This document shows, piece by piece, positions 1 through 8,327 of a stretch of 27,829 nucleotides of DNA. Position numbers and translations under genes: made by a program. The notes under the pieces are model-generated. The model searched no databases. It had not been told where the DNA came from and was given only the letters and a program-made list of their open reading frames with translations. Source of the stretch: a virus; IMG/VR virus record IMGVR_UViG_3300027708_000248, positions 1-27,829 of that record; one strand, written 5' to 3'. Each line of letters opens with the position of its first letter. Position 1 is the stretch's first letter.

Positions 1-604
1 TTAAAGCTGGGGGAACAATCAACTTACGGGGTTTAGCGGCAATCAAAAGACCGCGCTCGTCCGTCCAAGCAGCGATTTGAATAACGGCGGCTTCCAAAGA
101 AGTCTCGTTCAAATCAACGCCAGTAGACGCAGTGTTAGAGTTTGTACCACCGTTCACCAAAGGATGAGCAGTAGAGAACAAAGCAACACCATCACCACCG
201 GGGTAAGCAGAGCTGAAACCGTTGTTAATAACGGAAGCAGCCTTAACTTGCTTGGTGTAAGCCATAGCACGGGCCAAAGCTTTTGTATAACGTGCAGACA
301 AAGAGTCATACAAGTTATCTTCTACAGCTTCTTCAGTGATGGAGAAGCCTAAAGCGATGGTCTCGTGGTTATAGCGAGCCGTGAAAGCTTCTTGCGCATT
401 GTCATAAGCAATTGCAGAACCCTCATTTTTAACTGGAGCAGCGGAGAAACCAGCAAGCTTGGTCTCTTCTTCAAAAGAACGCTCAGACTTCTCAGTCTCA
501 TACAATTCTTTGTGCTCTTCGCCGTAACGTGCATACTCCAAACCGAACAATGCGTTCAAGCCTGGGAGCAGCTCTTTCAATAGTTGTGCGCGGGAAATAG
601 CCAT
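1..604 (-). CDS. Major capsid (coat) protein, gpT-like, 3' part missing
   Basis: Forms the icosahedral head shell. The reading frame starts at an ATG at 604 and stays open to the window edge, giving about 201 N-terminal residues (MAISRAQLLKELLPGLNALF at the start). The segments KLAGFSAAPVKNEGSAIAYD, HETIALGFSITEEAVEDNLY, SARYTKALARAMAYTKQVKA and AAWTDERGLLIAAKPRKLIV follow the pattern I know from the Mu gpT-like coat proteins of environmental phages. This is recognition from memory rather than a search. It is the last gene seen of the leftward late operon, 12 nt after the probable decoration gene, with GGAG just upstream as ribosome binding site. The C-terminal part lies outside the window, so total length is unknown. 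The family call is fairly secure because it also fits the terminase-portal-scaffold-coat order. Confidence 0.88.
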   Translation of the reverse strand, partial: MAISRAQLLKELLPGLNALFGLEYARYGEEHKELYETEKSERSFEEETKLAGFSAAPVKNEGSAIAYDNAQEAFTARYNHETIALGFSITEEAVEDNLYDSLSARYTKALARAMAYTKQVKAASVINNGFSSAYPGGDGVALFSTAHPLVNGGTNSNTASTGVDLNETSLEAAVIQIAAWTDERGLLIAAKPRKLIVPPAL

Positions 605-616
605 GATTTAAGCTCC

Positions 617-1441
617 TTATGCTACGTAATAGCGATGTACGCCGAAGTTGAATTTAACCAACACTTCGGGGGTTACGACCAATACAACAGTACCAGTAAC
701 TGCGGTTGTTACCGAAGTAATGGTAAGAGTTGTACTACCTGTGGTTGATACAGTAGATGCTGAACTCAAGGTTGAACCTGTGAACTGCAACTGACCGTTT
801 ACCAAGTTGAACACATCTGTGCCGATTGGTAAGAAAGTACCTACTGCCAAACCTGAGACAACAACAGAAGTTGCTGAAGCAGCGCCACCAGACACATATG
901 TGCTTGAATAGCTAACTTGCGTATCAGGAACCAAGTTCAATACACGGAAGCCACCACCAGAAGTTGTAGCAGATGCGCCAACAACGGACAGTTGACTGTT
1001 ACCACTCGTAGCAGAACCTGTTTGTGTACCGCCAGCCATGTTGACACCAACGAGGATTGAAGATGCTGAACCGATAGTTGTACCACCAGCAGTTGTAGTA
1101 ACTGCCATGCGCATAACTTGGTCAGGATCGTCACCGATGATTGCAGTAATGTCGCCAGCAGTTACGCTACCGGGATAATACTGTGAGTATTGACGTTGCT
1201 TAGTTGTAGGATTTGTGTAATAACAACCCAAGAAAACACCAACCGTTGTATTGGTAGTGCTAACTGCATAAGTTGCTAAAACAACATAACCAGCAGACAA
1301 AGTAACGAGATCACCGTAATACAGAGCGGTGCCGTAGTTGTACTGAATTGGCAAATTTCTTGTCGATCCAGCAAAAACTTGGCCACCGATCAGGTTTACG
1401 GGCTTTGCGCCGTAAGGGGCTGAGACAGTTGGATAAGCCAT
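617..1441 (-). CDS. Probable capsid decoration or head-associated structural protein
   Basis: A 274-residue protein directly upstream of the coat gene in the late operon. The N-terminal ~110 residues look globular (PYGAKPVNLIGGQVFAGSTR, then a VGVFLGCYYTNPTTKQRQYS segment). From about residue 115 to 260 the protein is very rich in Ser, Thr, Val and Gly with alternating beta-type patterns (for example TTGSTTLTITSVTTAVTG), as in Ig-like or decoration domains exposed on capsids. No enzyme motif, signal peptide or membrane segment is visible. I do not recognise a named family. The structural role is inferred from composition and from its place between the scaffold region and the coat gene. It could instead be a head fibre or head-completion protein. 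Confidence 0.6.
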   Translation of the reverse strand: MAYPTVSAPYGAKPVNLIGGQVFAGSTRNLPIQYNYGTALYYGDLVTLSAGYVVLATYAVSTTNTTVGVFLGCYYTNPTTKQRQYSQYYPGSVTAGDITAIIGDDPDQVMRMAVTTTAGGTTIGSASSILVGVNMAGGTQTGSATSGNSQLSVVGASATTSGGGFRVLNLVPDTQVSYSSTYVSGGAASATSVVVSGLAVGTFLPIGTDVFNLVNGQLQFTGSTLSSASTVSTTGSTTLTITSVTTAVTGTVVLVVTPEVLVKFNFGVHRYYVA

Positions 1442-1460
1442 TTAAGACTCCTATAAAAAG

Positions 1461-1913
1461 TTATTTAGAACCAGAACCAAATCCAGCTCCGCGACTGACT
1501 GTCGACTTGCGGTCGGAGAACAGCGGCATCCTTGGATCATTGTTTCGCATAAAGTGATTGTCAACTGAGTCCATCTGATCTTGCGCTTGTTTGTTGAAGT
1601 AATCATCACGGGCTTTGGCTTGTTCAGCGGGTTGTTTGCATAACATCAACCCACCAATCTCCACATTACCTGTCTTTTCATTCGCCTCAAGCATAAGCTC
1701 TGGATGGTCTACTGCCTTCACTGGCACCCAGCCATCGCGCATCTTACGAGACACATTGGTTGGATCGGCTTGTCCCATGATATGCGTTGCTATCCAGCGA
1801 TAGACATATCCGGGTTCCGGTGTTGGATCGGGCAGTGTGCTCGATGGTGTATACACGTAACGAGCGGTTTTTTCGCGTGAAGCGATATCACGATTTTGTC
1901 TGTTATCAGCCAT
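1461..1913 (-). CDS. Conserved late-operon protein of unknown function
   Basis: A 150-residue soluble protein whose start overlaps the end of the scaffold-like gene by 8 nt, so the two are probably translationally coupled. Visible features are a basic N-terminus, a Pro-rich stretch (STLPDPTPEPGYVYRWI), the segment RKMRDGWVPVKAVDHPELML, and a polar Gly/Ser-rich tail. There are no Cys clusters, nucleotide-binding loops or membrane segments. Similar proteins with a YRW..RKMRDGWVPV core sit next to scaffold genes in environmental phages as far as I recall, but I know of no assigned role. A capsid-associated or assembly role is inferred only from position. Confidence 0.6.
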   Translation of the reverse strand: MADNRQNRDIASREKTARYVYTPSSTLPDPTPEPGYVYRWIATHIMGQADPTNVSRKMRDGWVPVKAVDHPELMLEANEKTGNVEIGGLMLCKQPAEQAKARDDYFNKQAQDQMDSVDNHFMRNNDPRMPLFSDRKSTVSRGAGFGSGSK

Positions 1914-2850
1914 TTTGAGCCTCCAATTTAGCTACTTGTGCAGCGTATTGCTGCGGGGTTAATCCAAACTTCTTTGCCAACGCAACTTGCGTGGTAGTTA
2001 GTTTGACCTTTCCTGCGGACGTAGAACGACCAGCAGGCGCAACAACAGTTGAGGGCCGTCTATTGACTTCAGCAGATTTTCTGTCTTCAGAACCACCGAA
2101 TACTTCAGGGAACTTTGACTTTATGCGAGCATCAATTTGCTCGAAATACTCATCGTTGCGTGGGTCTATGCCCCCGTTGACTAGTTTTTGATGCAGTCCT
2201 AGTGCGTAACTGGTAATTTCTTCAAACCCCGATGCACCAAACCACTGGTTTTTTGCCTGCCAGCGCAGTGACTTTTCGTCTGGTTGAACCTTTTCAGGTT
2301 GGGTATACTGCGTTTGTACCTCATTCCTTTCCTCTTGTAAAGGGGGTACACGGTAATTTTTTACAGTTTCTAGTTGCATTTTAGCATCAGTCAGTGCTTC
2401 TTGCGCAACAATGATAGCGTCTGTGTCAAATGCCTCTTGTGCTTCCTTATACTGTTTGCGAGCCAACGTAAGGTTTGCCTCCGCCTTTTCCTTAGCGGAA
2501 TGGACAAACGCTTCCTGCCCCACGTTAACGCTCTTTTTGAGACTTTTATTCTCGTTTATCAGTTGTTGTGCAAGACGCTCAAGTTCTTGTCGCTCACGTT
2601 CCACCGAGTCTGCCCTGCGGCGTTCATCGTGCCTAGCGTGTGTAAGTTCTTTAATGCGGTTCTTTACCTTATCAGAGTAACTTTCAATTTCTTCATCGGT
2701 TGGGTCTTCAACTTCTTTGTTTAAAGGCCAACGGCCACGATCTTGTTCAGGTGTGTCGTCAATGATTTCAATATCAACTTCTCGGTCATCAACCTCAATG
2801 TCAATCTTTTTATCATCAATTTCATCGGGAAACTTAAATTTATCGTTCAT
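1906..2850 (-). CDS. Scaffold-like head assembly protein
   Basis: A 314-residue, highly charged protein probably acting as the internal scaffold that guides coat assembly. Residues 1-60 are strongly acidic (KKIDIEVDDREVDIEIIDD). Residues about 60-170 are a long predicted coiled coil (RRADSVERERQELERLAQQL and following heptad-like runs). A middle segment contains WFGASGFEEITSYALGLHQ, and the C-terminus (VALAKKFGLTPQQYAAQV) resembles the helical coat-interacting tail of phage scaffolds. It lies between portal and coat genes, the usual scaffold position in P22-like heads. The start ATG at 2850 is preceded by AAGGAAAAATC. The role is supported by composition and gene order; there is no catalytic motif, so a plain structural protein is the alternative. 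Confidence 0.7.
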   Translation of the reverse strand: MNDKFKFPDEIDDKKIDIEVDDREVDIEIIDDTPEQDRGRWPLNKEVEDPTDEEIESYSDKVKNRIKELTHARHDERRRADSVERERQELERLAQQLINENKSLKKSVNVGQEAFVHSAKEKAEANLTLARKQYKEAQEAFDTDAIIVAQEALTDAKMQLETVKNYRVPPLQEERNEVQTQYTQPEKVQPDEKSLRWQAKNQWFGASGFEEITSYALGLHQKLVNGGIDPRNDEYFEQIDARIKSKFPEVFGGSEDRKSAEVNRRPSTVVAPAGRSTSAGKVKLTTTQVALAKKFGLTPQQYAAQVAKLEAQNG

Positions 2851-2859
2851 GATTTTTCC

Positions 2860-3294
2860 TTACGCGCGGGTAATCCCACGAGGGTCTTGCACAACACATT
2901 CAACTTGGTCATCATTGATTACTCTGAATTCCTTGCCAAATATTTTTAATCGCGTACCTGTATACGTACGTACCACCACAAAATCCCCCTGTTTGCACCA
3001 AGGCCCGCTGGGAAATTTAGCCGTGTCTTTGTATGCGTCTGGGCCTAATGCCATTACAAACAAAGTGGTTGTACCCATCTGTTCTTGTTTGGCGTAGTCC
3101 ATAGGACGCACTAAATCTAAATCAGTGCCGTCTAACTTGTCAGAAATGTCAGGCACGATGCAGAGTATTTTGTACCCTGTTGGGACGGGCAAAGCCGCCG
3201 CTTTATCTTCCGCAGGAATGTCCTCATCAGGCGTATCTATGGGAAGAATTTTTTCAGGCAGGCTTACGCCCGGAGGGAGTATTAAATTACTCAT
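2860..3294 (-). CDS. GroES-like co-chaperonin
   Basis: A 144-residue protein whose second half reads as a GroES fold. It runs GYKILCIVPD, then a mobile-loop-like region, then TTTLFVMALGPDAYKD, GPWCKQGDFVVVRTYTGTRL, and KIFGKEFRVINDDQVECVV. These match in order the GroES pattern of conserved strand, VVAVGPG, KVGDKVLY..YAGTEV, and DGEEYLILRESDILAIV. The first ~38 residues are a Pro/Asp-rich extension absent from bacterial GroES. I chose ATG 3294 (MSNLILPPGV) because it overlaps the upstream stop codon in an ATGAGTAA arrangement; an upstream ATG at 3324 would add ten basic residues. Phage co-chaperonins such as T4 gp31 replace GroES so that host GroEL can fold coat protein. Its place between portal and scaffold genes fits that job. 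The GroES assignment is by motif reading only. Confidence 0.72.
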   Translation of the reverse strand: MSNLILPPGVSLPEKILPIDTPDEDIPAEDKAAALPVPTGYKILCIVPDISDKLDGTDLDLVRPMDYAKQEQMGTTTLFVMALGPDAYKDTAKFPSGPWCKQGDFVVVRTYTGTRLKIFGKEFRVINDDQVECVVQDPRGITRA

Positions 3295-3481
3295 TAGCTT
3301 TTTCAACTTTCTCAAGCAGGTCAAGGATGTAACGCTCTGCGATGGCTAGACCTGAAATAACACCACAGAGTTTTTGATATTCATCGAAAGTGCGACATTG
3401 ACCGCCAGCGATATCATCGCAATAGTTGTTCATGTCGGTGCGTATTTGTTCGCGCAATACGCGTGCGAAGTCTTGGATCAT
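3287..3481 (-). CDS. Small helical protein, function unknown
   Basis: A 64-residue protein, mostly predicted helix (MIQDFARVLREQIRTDMNNY, then two Cys around GGQCRTFDEYQKLCG, ending with LDLLEKVEKANE). It overlaps the portal gene by 4 nt (ATGA) and the GroES-like gene by 8 nt, so it is translated in a coupled chain within the late operon. No motif gives a function. Small proteins at this position, just after the portal gene, occur in related environmental phages from memory; a head-assembly accessory role is a guess. Confidence 0.6.
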   Translation of the reverse strand: MIQDFARVLREQIRTDMNNYCDDIAGGQCRTFDEYQKLCGVISGLAIAERYILDLLEKVEKANE

Positions 3482-5988
3482 TCTTTAGGTTTCTCCTCGT
3501 TTCGTTTAAAGGTTTGAAGATGTTGCATCATGGCTTGCTTTCTTTGCAAGTCCATTTGCTCTTTACTCTTAGCCATATCCATACCAGCTTTTAATCCAAC
3601 TTGCTGTTCTTGATTTGCTAATTTGTGTTTGTCACTTTCTATTTGAGCGCCAACTTTCATGGCGTTAAGTTGTGTGGTGTCTTGGATTTTTTCTCTTTCC
3701 ATAGCCAGTTTAGCCATTGCAAGTTTTGCATCCGTATTTGCTTTTTGTCCTTTTATTTGAACTTCTGCTTGGCGGATAGCCAACTCTTGTTGCTGCATTT
3801 GAAGTACGGGGTCTTGCGCAGCTTGCTGAGCCTGCATCTGTGCGGCTTGTGCTTGGTCTTGTTGAAGAACTTGATTGGATGCTTGAGCCATCATTGTTGA
3901 CAACGCCAACTCCAACTGTGGAGGCAGTTTCTCGTCTTCAGGAGGCATGGGCATACCCAACTGTTGTTCCACTTTTTGGCGATACAAATACCCAGCGTGT
4001 TCTGCCATGTGTGCCTGCATAGCTGCCATCATTTGTTGCGCCATTGGGTTTTGACCAACGATTTGCATAATCATTGGGTTTTGTATTAAGGACATATGTA
4101 CGCTGATATGCGCTTGGTGGTCTTGATACATAAACGCTTTTAAAGGCTTACCTTTGAGTACCGCTTGGTTTTCGCTGATTGGGTCGGTTGGCTTTTGGTC
4201 ATCAGGCAAGGGCACTAGCTTCTCAGCGTTTTTAATACCCAACACGTCCAACATTGACCTGTGTAACTGGGGCAAGTCATAAATTTGAGGAGCCATCTGC
4301 GCCATCTGGATCACGGCCTGATACTGCACCACGCGTTGACTCATTGTTGCGGCGTTTGGATCGCTTACAGGAATGACGTCAACCAAGTCGTAGTCTTCCT
4401 TCTTGGCTTTCTTTGAACCGTACTCAGGCTCATACGTGTAGGAAGTATCCGTGTAATCCCGTATAAGGTTCTTGAGAAGCTTTAACTCTTGCTTCAAAGC
4501 AAAATGCACACGCGCTTGGACTGCGGTCAATACTTTAAGCTGGCGTTCGAGAAGAGCAAGCGTTGTTCCCACAGGTGCTTGGCTAGACATGTCACTGATG
4601 TTCATGTCCGCTGTTGCAGCAAAACGACGCCCTTCGTCAACGATCTGGTTCATCAAATTGAACAGTACGTTGCTAGGCTCTTTGTAAGGTAACGGTAAGA
4701 TTGAATCTCTAATGTTGCCAGAGGCAACGTCTACGTCTCGGAACTCGCCCGGAGCAATTGGTGTGTCATCACCCTTGATGCGTAGTCCTCTGGACTTAAG
4801 GCCTCCCGGTAAATTGGATAAAGTTCCCGCGTCCACCAGTTGTCGCATGATGCTTGTGGCGGATTTGGCAAAACCCCCGATGAGATGGAATAAACCAAAC
4901 CCGTACGCGCCAAAGCCGGGGATGTATTGGTAGTGGACAAAGTGTTGTCGTTTGAGTTTAAGGTCGTCGCCTTCTTCCCAGTTCCGTCTAATAGATAAGA
5001 TTTCATTTGATCCTTTGATTAAAGTCACCACATACGGCAAGCCAATACCCGTTTCTTCTCCGTCTTCGTCTACATCTTTGTAGCCTTCCAAGTCCAAATC
5101 AACGTGGCACTCATACAAAGTGTAGCGATCATCATTCAAGTCACTAAAGCCCGTCTCTTTGTCTTTGGCTTGCTTAATATCGTTCTTTTCTTTAGAAGGT
5201 TCTGCCAACTCAATGTCGAGATAAAACCCTGCTTGCTGAAGTTTAAGAATCTCATTCTTTGTCTTGCGCATCACATGCGTCACACGGTAGCAAGTATCCA
5301 TATCTGTAGCGCCATAGGGGAGAAGCATGTCTTCCGCAGGCACAAACACGCTGACTTGACGGCCAAGGCCGGGGTCGTAATAGACTTTTTTGAACGCAGA
5401 ACCCGTGGCTGGGAGACTCCACAACATGCGCTCGTGCTCTGGACGGAACTCTTTCATGGTCTCCGTCAACTCATAGTTCATGTCGTTCTCGACATTCGTA
5501 GCTTTTTCTTTTAACTCTGGCGTCTCTTTACCCAGTAGTTTGGTACGTACTGGCCCCTGTGCAGGGAATGTTTCTGTGATGGTCTCGGCCTGAAAGCGTA
5601 CAACTGCTTCCGTAATCATAGGATGGAACACTCCACACGCACCGTCCCAAGGCTCTGTCCGGTTCTCTATCTGGAGTCCCAACAGTTTTAGTCCTTCTGT
5701 ATAGGCTTTCTCCCATTCTTTACGGGAACCGCGGTCTTGGTCAATGTCGCTGTCCAAATCTCCTGCCAAGCTAGCCAAAGCGCCTTCGTCCATGTACTCG
5801 GCCAAGTTGTCACTAAAGCCTTCTTCGCCATCTTCTCCTTGCATTACGGAGATTTCCATGTCTCCTGCTTTAATATTTACCTCTTCAGGATCAACAATCT
5901 CAATCTCTAGCGGAGCCTCATCTTGCGCTAGAGCATCTATGCCTTGGGGTGCTTGGTATATTGCTTTATCAAAATTACTTGTTGCCAT
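3478..5988 (-). CDS. Portal protein, P22-like
   Basis: The portal is the dodecameric ring at the head vertex through which DNA is pumped and the tail attached. This 836-residue protein lies directly after the large terminase (8 nt apart), the normal position. Recognisable portal-type segments include RKEWEKAYTEGLKLLGLQIE, EPWDGACGVFHPMITEAVVR, FQAETITETFPAQGPVRTKL and the GFGLFHLIGGFAKSATSIMR-QLVDAGTLSNLPGG region. The length fits the large P22-type portals rather than the ~450-residue lambda or HK97 types. The last ~200 residues are Gln- and Ala-rich with long helices (QAQAAQMQAQQAAQDPVLQM), comparable to the helical barrel extension of P22 portals. An acidic N-terminal ~80 residues precedes the core. 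Confidence is high from context and motifs. Confidence 0.88.
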   Translation of the reverse strand: MATSNFDKAIYQAPQGIDALAQDEAPLEIEIVDPEEVNIKAGDMEISVMQGEDGEEGFSDNLAEYMDEGALASLAGDLDSDIDQDRGSRKEWEKAYTEGLKLLGLQIENRTEPWDGACGVFHPMITEAVVRFQAETITETFPAQGPVRTKLLGKETPELKEKATNVENDMNYELTETMKEFRPEHERMLWSLPATGSAFKKVYYDPGLGRQVSVFVPAEDMLLPYGATDMDTCYRVTHVMRKTKNEILKLQQAGFYLDIELAEPSKEKNDIKQAKDKETGFSDLNDDRYTLYECHVDLDLEGYKDVDEDGEETGIGLPYVVTLIKGSNEILSIRRNWEEGDDLKLKRQHFVHYQYIPGFGAYGFGLFHLIGGFAKSATSIMRQLVDAGTLSNLPGGLKSRGLRIKGDDTPIAPGEFRDVDVASGNIRDSILPLPYKEPSNVLFNLMNQIVDEGRRFAATADMNISDMSSQAPVGTTLALLERQLKVLTAVQARVHFALKQELKLLKNLIRDYTDTSYTYEPEYGSKKAKKEDYDLVDVIPVSDPNAATMSQRVVQYQAVIQMAQMAPQIYDLPQLHRSMLDVLGIKNAEKLVPLPDDQKPTDPISENQAVLKGKPLKAFMYQDHQAHISVHMSLIQNPMIMQIVGQNPMAQQMMAAMQAHMAEHAGYLYRQKVEQQLGMPMPPEDEKLPPQLELALSTMMAQASNQVLQQDQAQAAQMQAQQAAQDPVLQMQQQELAIRQAEVQIKGQKANTDAKLAMAKLAMEREKIQDTTQLNAMKVGAQIESDKHKLANQEQQVGLKAGMDMAKSKEQMDLQRKQAMMQHLQTFKRNEEKPKE

Positions 5989-5996
5989 GATTGTCC

Positions 5997-7526
5997 TTAA
6001 TAGTATGCAGCTTGACGTCTACGAAAGATGGACGGCTCGTCCTTTTCATCAGAGTCTAGCGAAATAAAGCCGCCTTGCCTATAGCGAAGCAGCGCTTGAG
6101 AGGTCGTATCCACAAAGTCATCGTGTTCTCCCACAGGGAAAGCCGCAACTTCTTCTATCACTTCTCTGGCCCATCTTGTGTCTGGTGCCCAGATTTTTCC
6201 TGAGCTAAATAGATCTGCAACGGCGTTAAGCCTAACCATTTTGTCATTACCTCTACTGGGGCTGAACTCTTGCACGGGGATGCCCATGTTGCGAAGCTCT
6301 TGTATAAGGGGCGCTCCTGCCGCTTTTTTCTCAACAATGAACGCATCAGGTTCCCACTCCTTGTAATGTTTCAACGCCACTTGTTTTAATTCAGGAAATG
6401 CCATTCTATCCTTGAACGCATCAAGGAGTATGACTTGTGGGCTGTCGCCTTCTTCTTCGTTGTAGAAAACCCCCCACGTTGTACATGCGCTGTAGTCAGA
6501 GTTGTTCTTTGTTTCAAACGCTGTATCCCAAGACTGTATAACGTACTCACATTGGGGCGGCTCATCTGCCGTCCAGATGCGCCAATGCTTTCTAGAAATA
6601 ATGGCACTGTTGTCTGATGTGGGTTGTTGCATGTACTGCGCGTTCCAGTACTTTGGATCTAAAGATGCTTTTGTTTTCTCCAACGCTTCAATTGGCCACT
6701 GCTCTGGCCATAGGGATTTACCCGAAGGTAGTATGGCAGGCAACTCTACAATCTCCCAAGGCTCAGCTTCAGGGTTTTTTGTTTGGTAATCTAAAAGCTT
6801 ACCCGTTAGATCTAAAAGCGACCACCGCGTCATAATCACAATAATCGCCCCACCCGGCATCAGACGTTGCAACGGGCCCGTTTGAAACCAAGACCACGCC
6901 GTATCAAATGCCAGTCGGGAGTTGGTTTTTACATCCTGCTCGCTATGTGGATCGTCAATAACAAACAAGTCAGCGCCTCGACCAGCCAAAGCCCCGCCAA
7001 CACCCGCGGCATAATATTGCCCTCCTGCCGAAGTGCTCCACTTACCAGCAGCCTTTTGATCCTCCGCAATCTGTGTGCTAGGGAAAATTTCATTGTATTC
7101 CTCAGATTCAATTAAGTTACGAACCCTGCGTCCAAAGTCTTCTGAGAGTCCAGCGGTGTGGGTTCCCATGATGATCTTCTTCTCAGGAAATTTTCCAAGG
7201 AAGTATGCAGGGAACAAATAAGACGAAAACTCAGATTTGCCATGACGCGGTGCAATATTTATTATCACGCGCTTCTTTGTCCCGCTGATGACATCTTCAA
7301 ATATCTTGGCTAGCTTTCTGTGATGGGGGCCCGTTTTAAAACCCGGATAGACCGATTTAGCAAATCCTAAAATACTGTTTTGAGAAGCAATAAGGCTGGC
7401 TCGTTTTTCTTGAACATCAATGTCTTGGAGCAATTCCAGCTTTTCCTCCTTGGACATGCGCGGGAGGTTTTGAGTGATGAGCTTGGCCTCAAGCGGCGTC
7501 AGGCTCGTGATCTTGCTCAAGTCCAT
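5997..7526 (-). CDS. terL: Terminase large subunit (packaging ATPase and nuclease)
   Basis: This motor protein cuts concatemeric DNA and drives it into the prohead through the portal. The 509 residues contain an N-terminal ATPase with a Walker A-type loop IAPRHGKSEF (residues 91-100), Walker B DLFVIDDP (186-193), and a coupling motif IVIMTRW (229-235). The C-terminal RNase H-like nuclease shows QSWDTAF with Asp334, FIVEKKAAG with Glu399, and GEHDDFVDT with Asp470 and Asp473, the expected acidic triad. Length is typical. The ATG at 7526 lies inside the end of the small-subunit gene (38-nt overlap), which suggests coupled translation. This is one of the most secure assignments in the window. 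Confidence 0.95.
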   Translation of the reverse strand: MDLSKITSLTPLEAKLITQNLPRMSKEEKLELLQDIDVQEKRASLIASQNSILGFAKSVYPGFKTGPHHRKLAKIFEDVISGTKKRVIINIAPRHGKSEFSSYLFPAYFLGKFPEKKIIMGTHTAGLSEDFGRRVRNLIESEEYNEIFPSTQIAEDQKAAGKWSTSAGGQYYAAGVGGALAGRGADLFVIDDPHSEQDVKTNSRLAFDTAWSWFQTGPLQRLMPGGAIIVIMTRWSLLDLTGKLLDYQTKNPEAEPWEIVELPAILPSGKSLWPEQWPIEALEKTKASLDPKYWNAQYMQQPTSDNSAIISRKHWRIWTADEPPQCEYVIQSWDTAFETKNNSDYSACTTWGVFYNEEEGDSPQVILLDAFKDRMAFPELKQVALKHYKEWEPDAFIVEKKAAGAPLIQELRNMGIPVQEFSPSRGNDKMVRLNAVADLFSSGKIWAPDTRWAREVIEEVAAFPVGEHDDFVDTTSQALLRYRQGGFISLDSDEKDEPSIFRRRQAAYY

Positions 7527-8103
7527 GCGGTTCCAAGTCTGTTATTTCTTCGTTATTAGCTAATACGTCTACTACATCCATCAGGCGATTGAGCTTGTCT
7601 TTGATGCGGCTGTCCAACTCATCGTCAGACATCTCAGTCTTTTTAACCTCAATCTTATCTGTAAAGAGCCCAATCTCTGTAACCTTACCCAGTAGCGCCA
7701 AGGCTTTCAGCCTGATGTTAGCGCTGGGGTTCTCGACCTCTTCAAGTATCTTGGCCACCGCATAACCTCTAAGTTCCTTGGCTTGCTGTACAAATTCCCA
7801 GTCGTATGCGGTCAGCATACCTACGAGGTGCTGGACGGCTGCGGGGGTTTTTACTTCAGCGAGTGCTGTGTGGGTGGCGGGTGCGGGTGCAGCAGAGACG
7901 ATGTTGGCAAAGGTCTTGCGTGCGGCTTGTGTTTCTAATTCTGTGATTTGGGCTGTCTCATCTACAGCGCCTAAGTCTTTTAACCAATCTACTGTGGCTA
8001 TCTTGGCGTCCAGAGTTTGTGCGGGGGTGGCTTTTTCAAGCGACACGAATCCCTGTGAGTGGTCACTCACTTCTGGTTCAAACTCTAAAAGATGATCTAA
8101 CAT
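7489..8103 (-). CDS. Terminase small subunit (DNA recognition)
   Basis: First gene of the leftward late operon and directly upstream of terL, overlapping it by 38 nt. The 204-residue protein carries TAYDWEFVQQAKELRGYAV and the segment IRLKALALLGKVTEIGLFTD-KIEV, which resembles the conserved IRALELLGKHLGLFTDKVEV end of Terminase_2-type small subunits. Small subunits bind the packaging site and regulate the motor. I chose ATG 8103 because AAGGG lies 9 nt before it; an in-frame TTG at 8121 has a GAGG too close to serve. The N-terminal ~75 residues are variable and acidic, and no clear HTH was resolved by eye. Confidence 0.75.
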   Translation of the reverse strand: MLDHLLEFEPEVSDHSQGFVSLEKATPAQTLDAKIATVDWLKDLGAVDETAQITELETQAARKTFANIVSAAPAPATHTALAEVKTPAAVQHLVGMLTAYDWEFVQQAKELRGYAVAKILEEVENPSANIRLKALALLGKVTEIGLFTDKIEVKKTEMSDDELDSRIKDKLNRLMDVVDVLANNEEITDLEPHGLEQDHEPDAA

Positions 8104-8115
8104 ATGCGTAGGCCC

Positions 8116-8144
8116 TTGCAACCTCGTTTTGTGTAGTATATACT
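8116..8144 (+). promoter_or_regulatory. Rightward sigma70-like promoter for a short transcript
   Basis: TTGCAA (8116-8121) and TATACT (8139-8144) are separated by 17 nt on the plus strand and share the palindrome with the leftward promoter. A start near 8151 would give a transcript ending at the terminator at 8211-8239 with no gene inside. Confidence 0.4.
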
Positions 8145-8146
8145 AC
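8133..8146. promoter_or_regulatory. Perfect 14-bp palindrome, operator candidate
   Basis: GTAGTATATACTAC is identical to its reverse complement and contains TATACT on both strands. It forms the -10 element of candidate promoters in both directions and could be a regulator site. A related AGTATATAC sequence lies at 8328-8336. Confidence 0.5.
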
Positions 8147-8164
8147 GAACCTGTAGATGCGCAA
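8135..8164 (-). promoter_or_regulatory. Leftward sigma70-like promoter for the terminase operon
   Basis: On the minus strand TTGCGC (8164-8159) and TATACT (8140-8135) are separated by 18 nt. Initiation near 8128 would give a leader of about 25 nt before the small terminase ATG at 8103, containing its AAGGG ribosome binding site. Inferred by pattern only. Confidence 0.5.
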
Positions 8165-8239
8165 GCAGTTGCCGTTTACTTTTCTCCTCTTTGGACATGT
8201 GAGTCCTTTTGCCCCGCTCAAGTAGCGGGGCTTTTTTTT
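8151..8239 (+). ncRNA. Candidate small RNA, divergent to the terminase operon
   Basis: A promoter-like sequence and a strong intrinsic terminator bracket about 89 nt with no open reading frame of note. The predicted RNA has a single-stranded pyrimidine-rich stretch containing CTCCTC (8184-8189), complementary to Shine-Dalgarno sequences. A small hairpin follows (GGAC 8193-8196 with GTCC 8203-8206), and then the terminator stem. This layout is like a bacterial regulatory RNA. It could also be an aborted leader or simply a barrier against antisense transcription into the late genes. No known RNA family is recognised. Confidence 0.35.
8211..8239 (+). terminator. Strong intrinsic terminator, rightward
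   Basis: GCCCCGCT (8211-8218), loop CAAGT, and AGCGGGGC (8224-8231) form a perfect 8-bp stem followed by eight T residues (8232-8239). The T tract is only on the plus-strand side, so it acts rightward. There is no plus-strand gene just upstream inside the window. Confidence 0.85.
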
Positions 8240-8327
8240 GTGTTGGCGCTCCCATAAAGCAGGGTCGGGGGAACAACACTCTTTAATATCTTCTCCCACG
8301 GAGCTAAACCGTTTCGCCAACACCCCC

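Noticed and set aside
8104-8121. Upstream TTG start for the small terminase at 8121
   Set aside because: GAGG directly abuts the TTG, while ATG 8103 has AAGGG at a normal distance.
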